Assembly (NCBI GenBank): GCA_030407085.1
Contig: CM059585.1
Coordinates: 96,256,501 to 96,320,500, forward strand
Direction: 5' to 3'
DNA: 64,000 bases
Origin: Trichopria drosophilae
Taxonomy: Eukaryota; Arthropoda; Insecta; Hymenoptera; Diapriidae
The notes under the pieces were generated by a model. That model saw nothing but the letters and a program-made list of their open reading frames with translations. It ran no database searches and had not been told where the DNA came from. Positions 10,448 to 25,400 of the stretch are shown one piece after another; the stretch's first letter is position 1, and each line of letters starts with the position of its first letter. Position numbers and translations under genes: made by a program.

Positions 10448-13400
10448 TTTATTTTATCTCTTGCAAACTATGTCAATTTGTTGAAATTTCAAAGTACAGA
10501 AAAATGCTTAGAATTTCTCATAGAATTAATGAGAATTGGTTCAGGAATTTGGGTCAATTATTTTCGATTTTCAAAAACTTCATTCAGAAAATTTTTCGAA
10601 ATGTCGATACAAAATTCTGTAAGATTTCTGATGTATTCCGCTTTGAAATCTAACAAATTTTCACTTCCCTCATTTTTTTAATGCACATAGTTTTTTAGTC
10701 GGAGTGTCTACAATATTTTCTTAAATTTTAATTTCATACGCCATTTTGCGGATTGTCGTGTCAAATTTTCTGAAAATAAATAGAACCACATTGAAGCTTA
10801 GACATTTTTTACACTTTATTTATAGCTTTAGGATATGATAAAATATTAATCCATATTAAAAGAAAATTAAATATCAAAAAGTACTGACAAACTTCAGGGT
10901 AAAATTTGATACATTTGAGCGTTAAAGGGTTAATTTTCTTATCACAAAAAGAACTTTTTAGCATAATGAAGGATTGTACTTAAATTATTACTTATATAAA
11001 ATAAGAAGACTCTATCTATATGACAAATAGTCCCCTGATACTCTATTCTTTACTGCGGTCAATTTGCTATTAATTATGAAAATTTTTAAAGTTTCGATTA
11101 TTATATATGTCACCCTCGTTAGTCATCATTTAGAAATAAATTTCTGTGCATAAATTACTTAGAATTCAATATTTTAAGACATAACAAAGAGTCTATGACA
11201 AAAATGATTGAATTTACAATATTCTTATGGTCTCGAGGTGAATTATACACTTGTTGTTTTTACTATCTAAATATTAAAATCTGACACAAGTTCGTTTTTG
11301 AGTTAGTTTTTACACTCAGAATGGTTAAAATAACCAGAAAAGATGATTAAATAGGCCCTTGTTATTTTTCTGGTTGAAATAAAAAGAATTCTGGTTGATT
11401 TAACCAGAAATATTGTTGGTTTAACGAGAGATATTGTTAAAACAATTATTTTTCTAATTAAACTATTCAGCTATTATTTTAAACGCAAAAGATAGTACGA
11501 TCGTATTTAACCAGAACATGTTTTTTAGTGCAATTAGATAGTAAAAAAACTAATTAGATAAACTATATTATTATATTATTAGTAAAACTATTTAGATAGT
11601 AAACTCAACTTAAAGCGATAGCCATGTATTATCCTACTATCTAGTTAATAGTTCCAACTACACTGAGAGACCGTAAATAATGAAAATTGTAAAACTGTTT
11701 AAGAATTTAGAGATAATCGATACACAACCATAATTCATTTTATACTAGTTTTTGTATTAATTACATTCTTCTTTTAATAGTATTCTATGGAAAATTGGTA
11801 TAAAATTTTAGAATTATTATGGCTGTGCATCGATTATCTCTAAATTCTTAAACAGTTTTGCAATTTTTGTTATTTCCGGTCTCTCAGTGTATTTAATTTT
11901 TCCGTGCAGTGAAAACTATCCAAAATGTTTAATTACAAATAAAAAGTATAAATAGCATAAATGACTTTTATTTTTTTTTTAAATAACTTAAAGAGAAAAA
12001 ATTAAATGGCTAAGATATATTTGAGATATGTGTTTTTAATTGTATTTGTACATTTGAAAATGTGAGATGACACTATGACGAAATGTTGTTCGCTAGATAG
12101 TACGTGATTAAGTAACTTTTCGTTTCAAACAATGCTATGAAATAACTGGCAATTTGAATATAGTGTTAAATAAGTGGTAGAGAGTACATTTGCGTAAAAT
12201 TCCAGAAAATGTAAATTTAAACTTTTCTAGTAATACTAGCTGTCTTGAAACTTTGTGTAAAATGAACCAATTTTTGTAAAAAATAACACAGGACCACAAC
12301 AGTTTTTTTTTAGAAGATAACTTGAATAAGAGGCAGCGGATAGATTTTTGGTCACTGAAAACGAATAACAAATTGGACAACGAATCTAGTTGTCACCATC
12401 ATTATTAATCACAGGAATGGATCATGAAAGTTTCATTTAATATTTAGTCTGTAGAAATCATGAACTCATTCTTAAACTGAGAGAAAAAATAGTACAATTA
12501 AATATAAAACGGTTACATACTCTGGTAAATGGACGGTATAACTATTGAAACTAGTCAAAAGAACTATCGACTCTAGTAAGAGGTTTACTGCCAGAAATGT
12601 AGTCAGATTTACTAAACGATTTAAACTCTACTATTTTCCATATCATATACATTAATATACTTCTTTTACATAAACATAAGATTTCCGATTATTGTTTAGA
12701 TTATGGTTCATTCTAAGCATATGATTATATGGTTATTATAACAATTTTAATAGTTTTTTGATGCAGTAGGCGTAAAATGTATTTTATGCCTCTGGAGGCG
12801 TGAAACAGGCGTTTTACGTCCGCAAATGAGGGCGCACACTTCAAAATCTGCTTTTCGGCAATTCTGTGATATTAACGTCCCAAAAGTTCGGAATTTGGAC
12901 AGAACTTTCAACGCTGTAATTTTTGTTCCAAACGTCGTTAGAAAACTTTGAAATAAGTCAAAATCGGTAGATTTTGACCTCCTCTTTCAATGCCGTGGTC
13001 AGAATCAGTCGGCGATTTCAAAGAAAAAAGTTACGATCATTTTGTTGGATAAAAGTCCTGTTTTTTTGTATGTTTCTTCGCAGGAGTTGCGTTTTTGACA
13101 TTGAAAAGTGCAATGCTGACAATTTCAAAAGATACTAATCGCATATTTTTTATCAGCCCTTTCTTCTCCCGTGAAATTTTGTTCAAAAAACAAAATGGCA
13201 GCATCAAGTTGGCGTCGGTAAGTCGCATAGTTTTGCATTTTCTTGCACCATTATTGATTATTTCACAACTTAACGATTGGAACCATAGAGAATTGGGATG
13301 AAAAAGTAATTATTATCATTTGTGAATATCTAATCTCATTATTATTCACTCATAACCTCAAATTAGTTATATACAATAGACTTTTACCTTACTTTTTTAA

Positions 13401-16400
13401 ATTTTCACTCAATTTTCGGCATTTCTATATTACTTGTGTGTGAAATTGAAAATGACCAGATACGATTGTGACTTCTCAATAATCGGTTTATAACCTAAAA
13501 ATTGAGTACAGGACGAGAATTATGTGCGCATTCCTACCTTGTACTATGACGTTTGTATAGGTCTAATAAAAGCGAATATCAGAATAAACTTCAATGCAAG
13601 TGTTAGCACAGATTATATACAAAGAAAGTCTAAAAAGCCTTTGGAGACCCACATTTTAAAGTAACGTAAAAACTATATTGTTCTGGTAACAAGTGTTAAA
13701 GACGAACATATTATTGTTACAAATGTAATAAAAATTTTTGGAAGGTACGCTTCAGATCATTTCATAAAGTTACGTAGATTTTCCATATTACTATTGACTT
13801 GTTTCACCATTGTCATTTCTTGGAAAAATCAAATACAACAAAATGTTATTAAAATGAAAGAATAAAAAAAATGTTAAAAATTGAATGAAATACAAACAAA
13901 ATTTAAAAAGTACTAAAAAATAGTTACAAAAATGATTCTCCGAATAGCGTGAATTAGTGGCGTGTAGGTAATACATTATATTTTTCATCAGGAATAAACA
14001 ACTTTTAAATTAGGCAATACATAGAGGATCGATGTATTTACTCCGATTTTCGCGTTTATCAAATCTATAAACGTCATAGTACCATGTAGCAATGTGCAGA
14101 AGATGTGCTGCACTCTATTTTTAGGTTATAAACTTATCACTGATAGGTCACAATCGCATATAGTAATTTTCAATTTTACACATACGTAATCTTACGGACA
14201 AGTAAAAAATTGAGTGAAAATCAAACAAAAAATCGATAAAAAACCCATTGTATGTAACTAATTTGAGGTTGTGAAAGAATCATGATGAGATTAGGTATTC
14301 ACAAATGATGATAATTACTTTTCATCCCAATTCTCCACGACATCAACCGTTACACGGTCAAATACTCGATATTTGTGCCAAAATCCAAAATGACAACTTG
14401 CAGACTCCATATTGACTTTTTGGAATTATAACAAGAAGATATATTCATTGTAGGTCAAAATGATTCACGAGATCAATTGTAGAACTTGAAAAAAAGTTAA
14501 AATGATCCTTCATCGTTGAAATAACTTACTATACAAACTAGTGGAGATATTGCAAAAAATGTGATTTTTTTGCAAATTTAAGGTTTCGCCATTGAAATTC
14601 TACTCCTCGTATCGAATTTTTGTACGAAATTTTTTTGCTCAGCACGTTGTCAACATTCATCTCCTGAAAAATCGTCTATTATCGTGAGACGTCCTGGATA
14701 TCGATGTATTTGGGTAATAACATCGCATAATATTTTTTCAGGTTGTAAATTATCAAAAGTCGAACGATTTTTTCTTTTTTTTACTATTCTAAATAACTTA
14801 CAAACAAGGCTTCCAAAGTGTGAATCTCCGATTTCAATGAAATTTGGATATGTTGTAAAACGTGAAAAACTAAAAGACACGTATGTTTTTGCGTCGAAAA
14901 AACATATTTAAAACGTGAAATAGCCTCCCAACAATTATTTTGGGGATAGTTTACCTCCTGATGTTCATTCCCCCTTCAAAATGTCTGGGACAATATTCTT
15001 CTTCTATTGGAAGATAATTTCCTACTAAAAATCATTAAAATCGCTTAACTATCTTCAAAAATATCGCCATTTTTCTATTTGCTCCCCAATTTTGAAGAAG
15101 CATTTTTACCTCGTAAGTTTTTTCACCGCTAACAAAAAATACTCGTTTTTCATGTTCTGGAATAATAAAAGTTATTATTAAAATCAGTGTAGATTCGAAA
15201 CTGAATTTATTTGCATTAATCACATTCGTTTATTTTTTCATTGTAAGAAATCTATTCAAATTTTTTGTTAGAAATTAAAATCCATTTATAATTATCCTAA
15301 AATCTAGACATATAAACTCATTTTATTGATAAATTCTAAATAGTAACTTTGTTTTCGTTTAATCCTAAGGTAACTACGTCCCAGTAAGTGCAAATATAAC
15401 TCATAGTACATTTTAATAAATAATGCCTACTTGATTAAGTATCTGGTCAATGTAAATATTAATACTTTTTGTTTCACTGTACACGTAGTTAAATGTTATT
15501 AAATGAATGACAGTTTCTTCCGATATTATTTGCAATTTAAAAAGTTTTTTTCTATATGAAAATTACACGATTGAAAAATGCTAATTTTCTTTATTATTAT
15601 TAATCACCCCAGCACATTCTTAAATCATTTTTATATATACATACTTTTATTATACCTAAGCTTTTAAAAACTTATAGGCAGCATTGATTTTTAATTAATA
15701 CAAATTTGTTTCAAATTGCTCTGGATAAAACTTTCGCTAGCGAGCAAAATACGTCATTTCGAGAGCAAAATAAATTTGACACTCTGACTGCAAATTACTA
15801 GTTTGCTTCTTGTATCGTGGGAAGAAAAACAGCACGCTTTCGTATGAGAAAGATATCTGCAGACTTTACTCCCTACTTGCACAATGTACTATTTAGTTAA
15901 ATTTTAACGTCACATTGGAGAAGAATAGTACATTGTGCAACTAGGGAGCAAAATAGGTGTTTGCCGATGAGGGCGAGTTTGACGCCAAAGTGAAGCGAGC
16001 AAATTATCCGTTCTTATTACATTTTGTAATAGTACTTTCCTATAATTAATCTGTATACAACTACCAGAATATCTTAATTTATTTAACAGCATAAGAGATA
16101 CTTATAAATATAGTATAGTGGAAGGATTTCCAATAAATATTTCATAAATATTATTACTTCTCTAATACAAATATTCCGTTCTGTTCCATAGTTAAAAATA
16201 CTTTTAATTTATGCTCGGTTTTAGAGATATCAGTTGCCGCACATTTTAAACCTATTTTAAGGCCATTTAAAATGCAACATACTATAAATATTCGTAATTA
16301 CTAAGCAGTATAGTAAAAGCCATCAAATTTATATAAAAATTAATACCGGTGATACTTTCGTTAACAAATATTTTACAAACTAAAATTATAGAAACTATTA

Positions 16401-19400
16401 GAAAAAATAGAGATATCTTAAAACGAAGAATTAATATCTTATTTTAGAGCTTATACCGGAAACTAATGTTTGTTTTATAGACTTTGTATTTTTGCTATTG
16501 ACGCATGCTCGTTTATAAACTAGCTTTGCGAATAATTAGGAATAAAAGCAAAACCAATAAGAAAATATACAGTTTAAAAATAACAGCCCATGCGCAGCTC
16601 GGTTTACCCCAAAAAGTACTCGATTAGTCCACCCAGTTTACGGTGTCTGCCGAATAAAAACAAATAAAATTTGTTGTATTTTTTAAGTTTAAGTTTGCTC
16701 TTAAAAATAAAGAAATTCTATTCGTGTTTTGTATATTGATACAAGTATTTTCTTACACAATAATTTTTGGAGTTATTAGGCGTAAAATAGCCATTTTTTG
16801 CCTTCTTTCGCGGGTGTAAAATAACCATTTCTCGACCCTTCTATTACATACAGATTTTGCTAGGTCAACAATGGTCATTTTCACATCTGCAGAATCCAAC
16901 GGCTTTGCCGTTCCCTCGGACGTGCAATCACCAATCCAGGAGTAAAACTCTTATTTTATGCTCCTGGTACTAAAAATACTATTATGCATATAATAGCAAT
17001 TACTTAGTTCATTTCACTTATCATCGAGTCATTCATATATATGCTTATTTTTTCGTTAAAACAATTGAGTTACCTTAACATTCTATACAAAGTGGTATTC
17101 CCATGATTTTGATTTTTTAAATTCTAAAAAAACTTGATACGTATTCAGAATTTCGATGTGACCCAGAATGTTAGTAAATACAAAAATCCATCCTGTTTTC
17201 GGTAGTATTTTAATTTGTTTTAAAGTGAATTTACCTGTTCTTTCCTACGGACCACAGCATTAAAGATAGTAATATTTAAAAATGGTATGCTTTTAAAATG
17301 ATATATTTATTTGGTATATGGATAGGTAGAACTCAATAGTTACTACTGTAAAATGATTCCATTAACTACTTTTTGCAATTTGCCGTTTGACTTTTGAAGA
17401 AAAGTTACATGAACTATTTTTTTCTCTCTCTGATACTATAGGAACTATTGGCATCAGTACTATTCCATACTATATTCAACTAGATAATTCACCTCTTCTA
17501 TTTATTCGCAAGCTGTACCTCAATCTGTTCAAGTTTTATGCAATGCCGAATTACTAAAATAATTGTGTCAAGAGCAAAGCATTTTACTATACAAGAATTA
17601 AAAGACTGCTATTACTAATACACAGATCATAACATTCTAGTTAATACAATTTAGTACATATGTACGTGTTCAGCGCTGTTGAAAAAAGTCTTGAATTAAG
17701 ACTAATAGTTAGCTATTAAGATGTAACAAAAGTTTTATTTACTAAAAAGTAGACGTCTTTAAAAGAGTAAAAACTTACAGTAGAGTGATTAGATATTGTT
17801 CAGAAATTGAGCGTAAATTAAGCCGGTTGAGAATTTTAGATTTAGGTTATTTAGACTACACAGAAAAAAGTCTTAAAATTGTTACATCTCAAATTAAGTA
17901 CTGTAAAAGGCTTAATTTCAGTCTAAAATTGAGCTAATTTCTTAAATTAAGTCAATATTTGCGCTTAAAGTATTACTTTCATACAGCAAAGTTTAATTTT
18001 AGTCGAGATTTATGCTTAAAGACAAATTTTTCGAGCTTGTCACACTTAAGTTACACAGAAAAAAAAGTCTTAAAATTGTTACATTACAAATTAAGAACTG
18101 TAAAAGACTTAATTTCAGTCCAAAATTGAGCTAATTTTCTTAAATTAAGTCAATATTTGCGCTTAAAGTCTTACTTTCAGACAGCAAAGTCTAATGTTAG
18201 TCGAGATTTATGCTTAAAGACAAATTTTTCGAGAATTCTTATTTCGAACCTGAATATTGACTAAAACTAAGTTTCCAAAACTAAAACTAAGGTTTTAAGC
18301 GCAAATATTGACTTAATTTAAGAAAATTAGCACAATTTTAGGATGAAATTAAGCCTTTTGCAGTGCTTAATTTGAGATGTAACAATTTTAAGACTTTTTT
18401 CTGTGTAGTCTAAATAACCTAAATCTAAAATTCTCAACCGGCTTCATTTAAGCTCAATTTCTGAACTACTAAAATTTAGTCGCATGGTAATCTGGTTTTA
18501 ACTCTTTTGAAGACGTCTACTTCTTAGTATTCTTCCATACTGTAAAAAAAGTTTTAAATCAAGGACGAATGTATGCTTAATTCTTGTAACAAAAACAAGA
18601 CCAATTAGAAAAGAACACACTTATGCCTTATACATTGGTATTTTAAGACCATTTAAAATGTAACACTTATAAGACTTTTTTTTAACAGTTATGAACACAA
18701 ATTCATTGCACAATAAAACGTATTCGTGTCGTTGAATATGACAACAAAACTGTCCAGTTGGTTACTGGACCTGTTTCGTCTTGTAAGGTCATTATTGTTT
18801 ATATTGTTTATTTAAAAGAATGCAAATTAATAGTAAATATTAAACAATATTGCCCCATGTGCCAGTTGATCTATTTTCCTTTTTTTATTCACTCGTACCC
18901 ATATTTTCCTTAATATTTTGATTTATTAACATCGGTTTTTATTTTCAATTTAGAATGGATTTTAACGCTCATAACTTCACAATGATTGTAAAAATAACAA
19001 TAACATATTGCAGACGTGCAATTACAAAAGCGTCTGAAAGGAATTTACTATTATAGGGCATAAACCAATTTAAATTTTAAATTCTATTAATTTATTGTTT
19101 GTACAGATTTGTTAATCTCATTCAATATACAATTTTTTATTTTTATATCCATTTGTCTATTATTAAAACAATCACAAAACTCGTGACGTCCACAAGTGAG
19201 TGGACCGATTCTAAAACAGCGTGTTAACAGCAGTATATAAGTAATGTGTACAAAATATCCCCTTATCGAACTGGTCGAAGTGAATATTTCTTGGATGTAA
19301 AATTTTCTTCTATGATTTGTAATTTTCAATATAAAATATAACAAGTACATTTTACAGTAACCAAATCAATAAAGTTTTTAAAGTTAACTCATCAAATTTC

Positions 19401-22400
19401 CGTGAAAAGTGCACCAATGACTTCAATTTTTTATCCGTGCGTAAAAATATAAATTGTTTATTGATATAGCCCGTAGGCCTTGACGAAGTATTGAATTTGG
19501 TCACCTCGGGAATAAAAATACCCTATAGTTTTCATTTCATCAAATGTCGACGTTACAGACAAGCCCAAATCAACAATAACAAAATTGTTAACAAAAATCG
19601 ACATAATTTTTTTTAAATACGTGTCTTCGCATAATTTAGATCTGATTAGATTTTAGCACAGATCCATCCGTCCATTATTAAGAAAAACATTAGCCCCAAT
19701 TACGTTTCTTCGTAGTTCTTTGCATTTTTTTGTAAATATACAAATTTTATTAAAAAATGTTTCAAACAAAAAAGATAGAGCATTAAATTCTTTACAAATA
19801 AGGTTTTTTTGCATCTTCTTATATGACGATAATTTCAGGGTTTTTGATGTCGCTGAAGTCAGACTTACAAAATTCAAAATGGCGGATCCAATTTGGCTAA
19901 TCATGTTTTCAAAATTATATTCAAAATTAAAATTGGCAGAATAAATATGGCGGACATTTAAAAAAAAAATTTCTCAACTTTGATGAAATTTGATATCTGT
20001 GGGGTATTTGCTTCGTTGAACACGTTTCAAAATTCAAAATGGCGGACAATGTTTCTAATAAATAGTAGGCAAATTTTATATTTTGTATCTAATGGTTTGC
20101 GGTACGGTAATTATGATTTCAGCACCAAAATCAGATAAACCTGAACATAGTCTACATACGAGTCTCCCTGTCAACATGGCCTAAGAACTATCGAAATAGA
20201 CGTGGGGAGGAAACTAGTTCCATTTCTTTTCAATTTTCGTAAATTATGTCATTTTTGTTGTTGTAATTTTCCTAACTTTTTTCTATTCCATAGTTTTTTA
20301 TCAAGTTTATTTTATGATATATATCATTTTTGTCAGTTTTACTTATATATCGATAATCTAAAAGTAATTGATGAATTCATTTATGATTTAGATCCAAGAC
20401 ATTAACTTTTTGAAAATAATATAACTTCACAATGCAATAATCTACAGAATTAAAAAAGTACTTTAAATAAATTAAAAAAGGTCAAGCTTAGAAAATATTA
20501 ACATTATGTTCATTACTCGACATGCATTTATTTATTTAAATAACTCTTTATTCGAGTAGTAATATTTTCTAGAAGTAAGTCGATGTATTTCTGGCGGACA
20601 GAATCGATGTTTTATCAATTACCGGATGGGTTTTTTCTCACAAATGTGGTTTTTCCAAGCCATTACATATATCCGAATGATGAGGCCTCGTGAAAAGAAA
20701 GTGACCTGTTACGTAATTTTCTGACAAGATCCATCAAAACGGCGCCCATCCGTAGGAGATAATTTGCGATTCGAATACTGTAATATCGATTAAGCTGTTT
20801 TTTTGTTAGTGGATTTACATAGTGGAAAGTTGATACTATCATACGGCAAAAGAAGAGACCATTTTAACTTAAACCCTTCCAGTTTTTAACTTTCGTTGAT
20901 AATAGTTCAATGTTAGTAAATGTTACTTAGCTGGAGAAAATAAAAAAGTATTTACTTGAATATATTGTTATCTGTACATACTGAGGCAAAATGTATAGGA
21001 CAGACCAGCAATTATGTTCACGCAAATTATTTTAGAGAACAATGCTTTCTGTAAAATTTACGTAAATGTTCTGAAGTTGTAGATATCAGACAATTTTGAT
21101 GATTAATACTGAGTATTGGTAATAGAATGCTGAAGTTTTCCTGAAACATTACCCAATCTTTTAAGGAATGCTTTAGTTCTGTTCCTGTTCACTATTTTTT
21201 ATGTCTTTCATATTTCTTTCGTAGATGTTTAGTAATAATAGTCAACGATTTGTTATATCCTCAATAATGACCTGTAATGAAAATTTGGAGATTAAAGTCC
21301 AATTTTAAATAATAACTATTATTATGAAAATTCGGTTGCAATAATTTTGTTTATTTTATGTTCACGTTTCGAAGAGCTTTGTTGCACTCTTTAGGGGCTT
21401 AACCTAATGAAATTATTCACCCAATTACAGAAATAATAAAACGAAATAAGTTAAAAAGTTACACTCGCGCACAATGAGAATAAGTTTGTTACGGACGGAA
21501 TCGATGTTTTATCGACTGCGGTACCTGCCGTAGGTTTTTTCCCACAAAGGTGGTTTTCCCTACGCCATTGCACACCCGAATGGGGGTACCTCTCAAAATG
21601 AATGAGGCCTGTTAGGTAAATTATGTAAAAGGCCCTTCAAAATGGTGACGATCTCGATATAATTATTTGTTATTCGAATATTAAAATATCGATGCATTAT
21701 ATGACGTTGTAGATTTTTAAATGTTCGACAAATGGTAAAGTCGAATTAAGATGTAAAAAATTGAAGATCGGGTTTTTTTAGTACGTTTAGGGACGTCGTG
21801 GGGTGAGGAAGTCCGCGTCGCGATCGGATCTTCACCGCGGGATCGGAATAAAGTTGATTTTTAGTTTCTGACCGATCATATTGCGCGTTTTATTTGAAGC
21901 CCTTCCACCAGTCGTTAACAAAGTTTGTAATTGATTTTGGCAGCATAACCTAAAATTACGTTTAAGATTAATCTGTTTTGAGCTATTTTCGCAGCCGATC
22001 CTACTTGCAAGTCGCTTAGAATATTAGAATCATTGAATATGAAAGAATAAAATCGATAAAAATAAAAAGGATTTCAGTAATAAGAACACTGGTACTGAGT
22101 GCCATTAGCGCACATATATACACTAAGGTGGTCCACAAAAAATCGAAGTAGCGAATTTTAATTGGGACACCCCCCAGAATCCTTCTATATTGAAAATAAA
22201 AAGACACGTATTTTTTTTTTGTTTTGCGATTCATCAATATTTAATGGTGCCGCCGGGCCCATGTTTCCGCTATTTCGAATTTTGAAATTCTGATGTCAGG
22301 TTCTTATTCAGCGACTCTCACTTAAGAGCTTACTGTGCGGTCGTTCAAAAAAGTTTTTTTAATATAAACGATCATTATGATTTCATCATTTCATCATTTC

Positions 22401-25400
22401 TGAAAAAACATATCTTTTGCTCATGAAAAAATATTGATTTTTAGAAATTTTACATCAAATTTTCGAGAAAACGATTATTTCCCATAAAAAATACGCGTCT
22501 TTTTAATTTCAATGTAGAAGAATTCTGGCGGGTGTCCCAATTAAAATTCGCTACTGCGATTTTTTGTAGACCACTCTATTTTACACATACTCTTCCTACA
22601 GATCCGCTAAACACAAGCAGATTTCTTCTCCCTTCAAATTGAATATCTTTCTGCGGCAGAAGGGTTGTTTACTTTACGTCAAGAGGCATATTTTTGACGC
22701 AAGTGGATTTCCTTTCGACTCAAGAGAACAGTAGCCAAGCAGACCACCTTCTGCGTCAAAACAATTATTTCTAAGTGTTGAATGAGCTATAATGCCGTGT
22801 AAATGTCGAAGATAGCACTGGATCAGATGAGCTATTAAACGTAAATTTTTATGTACGATGTTATAGATTATATTAGATCGACGGTCCTTGGAAATTTTTT
22901 CTATTTTTTTGGTGCATAAGTTGGACAAACGGTTATAATAATTATGTGTTGATTTTTTTTAATTTAATTTTTGATGTAATAGGGATAACGATGGTCTATT
23001 TATATCAAAATTATGATTACGAGATTTCATTTACTTCTTTTTCATGAGTGAATTTTGAACTTATATGGGATTCGTTGAACGTTTTAAGAATTTTATCTGC
23101 GTTCTGTTTTTTGCAGATTAAAAAAATATTGTCAACATATCTTTTAGAGAAAGACGGAAAAGACGCAGTTAATAAATTTAGGCAGGAGTCTTCCAAATCT
23201 ATCATCACCACATTTGCTCATATTGGTTATAATAGTGATCCCACATAGGTGAACCTGAGATTTGTGAGAAATTTAAACATAAAATATTTTGACTGTGAAG
23301 GTTATAAATAAATATTCAAGTTAAATATAAGAAGGGAATCAATGCAATGCAAAAGAATGTATTACATAAACAAGACTCGTTCAATATTGTACATGTTTAT
23401 TATGACTTTGAATGTTAACCTTTAGAAGTTTAGTTTTGAGTCGACTCTCGTCGAATAAGCGTTGCCGGTTGTATCAAATTATTTTAATAATTATGTATGG
23501 TCTCCAAAACACGATATTTTTTCCTGTTTTCCATATACAAATAATCGGACTATTTTTCATTTACGTCACTACAGCTATTGGTGGTAATAATAATAACACT
23601 GATACGGGATTGCAATTAAATAAATTGCGTAACAATATAAGTCCGTTTACATGTATAAGAGGACGGTGTGCATAAATGTTTTCGTACATGATGGAAATAA
23701 AATCTCTTCTAACAACAGGAAATATACTAGAATGCATCTGATATCGTGAACTTGACTCAGAAAATTACCAAACTCAATCTGAAAATATAACAATAAACAT
23801 CCCAATAAATGAGATGGTGTGAAAAATTGTCAATGGTTTTCAGCTTGCAGTCGCTTTGTTTCCATTTTCCAATGAAATTTAGCAAATTTTAATATGAAAT
23901 TAAACATTATGAAGGTTATACGTTGAATTCGATTGTGTACGAAATATTCATTTTTCATTCAAGTGATACATTCTTTTGATTTAGCCTGCTGAAAATGAAT
24001 ATTTCATACGATTTCATTTGGTTCTATATTCGATTTGCATTCTGAAATTAGCCGTTTTCGCATTCAAACAGATAAACATAACCTCAAACGTAACGCTGCG
24101 CATATGAAGAATTCATTTTCTAGTCATATGAACCAACAAATAGTTTTAACAAAGTTTTATCCATATCAGGCTTTTGAAGTGCTTTGTTTTGTTTAGTTCA
24201 AAAATGGGCAAAATTGAAGACCGCAGTTGCAAATTTTTTTACTCAAAAATAGGCCAAATTATGCGGAACAGATTCAGGAATTCGATGAAAACAGAATATT
24301 TCTGGTTCCACTTTTATCCATATAGTTATCACGAAAAAAACTAAATAATTACCTGAACAGAAACTATCATTGGGACCCAGGAGTTTCGCCTACTTTGTAG
24401 GTTTACCAAACATTTTGCACACTAAGACGTTTTGAAATTCGAAAAATCGTGTTTAGTCCCACCCTAGTAAACAATCTGAACTATGAAAATGATACAATAG
24501 ACTGTCTGGAATATTAAAGACCTCTGTACATAGAGCATCGGAATATTAAAAATAGAAAATATAAACTAAGAAATGACTAGTACATTTTAGGGGTTCAATT
24601 CACAAAGTATTGGGTAATAATAATCTTTATTTTGTAGCTCTATTTTAATACCCATTCAGCCCACGTCGTTTTTTTCCGTGAAAAGATCGTACTATTAAAT
24701 ATTAATGATGTGAAACAATTTATAATACAATTGGATCTATAATAAAATCGGAAGTTTACGGACGGGTTAATGATTAATATACTCCACGTGTTCTTAAAAA
24801 CCCCACGACAAATGCCTAAATTTCATCATATTACGTCAGCAATTGCTGGGAAAATATTTTTAGTTATCATCAGTTATTCTAAATAATATTCATATAGGCC
24901 ATCAAGGACAATTTTTTCATTTTAGTGGGAAAGCTGTTAATCTGTCATGACAATTAATATACCATGCGGGTAAATTCAAAACCATTCGCAACAATTAAAA
25001 AACTTCGAAGTTAAAAACAATTAAGAAAGCAATCCATTCTTGGTTTACCAGGAAAAATAATCTGTAAATACTACCGAATTTCTAGTTTTAGTGACGGCAG
25101 AAACTTTACCTTTAATATTCTTATAAAGTGCATTGGTAAATTTAGAAAAATACCTATTAATTTAACAGAACCGTCTGTAAATATAACAGATGAATCTGAA
25201 CTATGTTGTTCTCAATTCTGTTAAATCTAAAGACAATTTTGTTTCATACTGAGATTAGTATGTTAGTGGAATGAATTAACGGCATTAATTAATATTTTCA
25301 AAATTTTGCAACCAATGTCCTAAATGACTTGCTGCAACATTTTGTATCCTAACCTTCTGCACTTCCTGGAAGTTGTAGTTTTCCAATTTCTGGACTCGTT

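Noticed and set aside
13194..13216. ATGGCAGCATCAAGTTGGCG followed by gtaagt, resembling a tiny first exon
   Set aside because: Only eight codons, no partner acceptor that gives a recognisable protein, and it lies in a repeat-rich intron.
17741..18530. Regularly spaced repeats considered as a CRISPR-like array
   Set aside because: Units are in mixed orientation with pairing arms, in a eukaryotic intron; they fit a foldback transposon.
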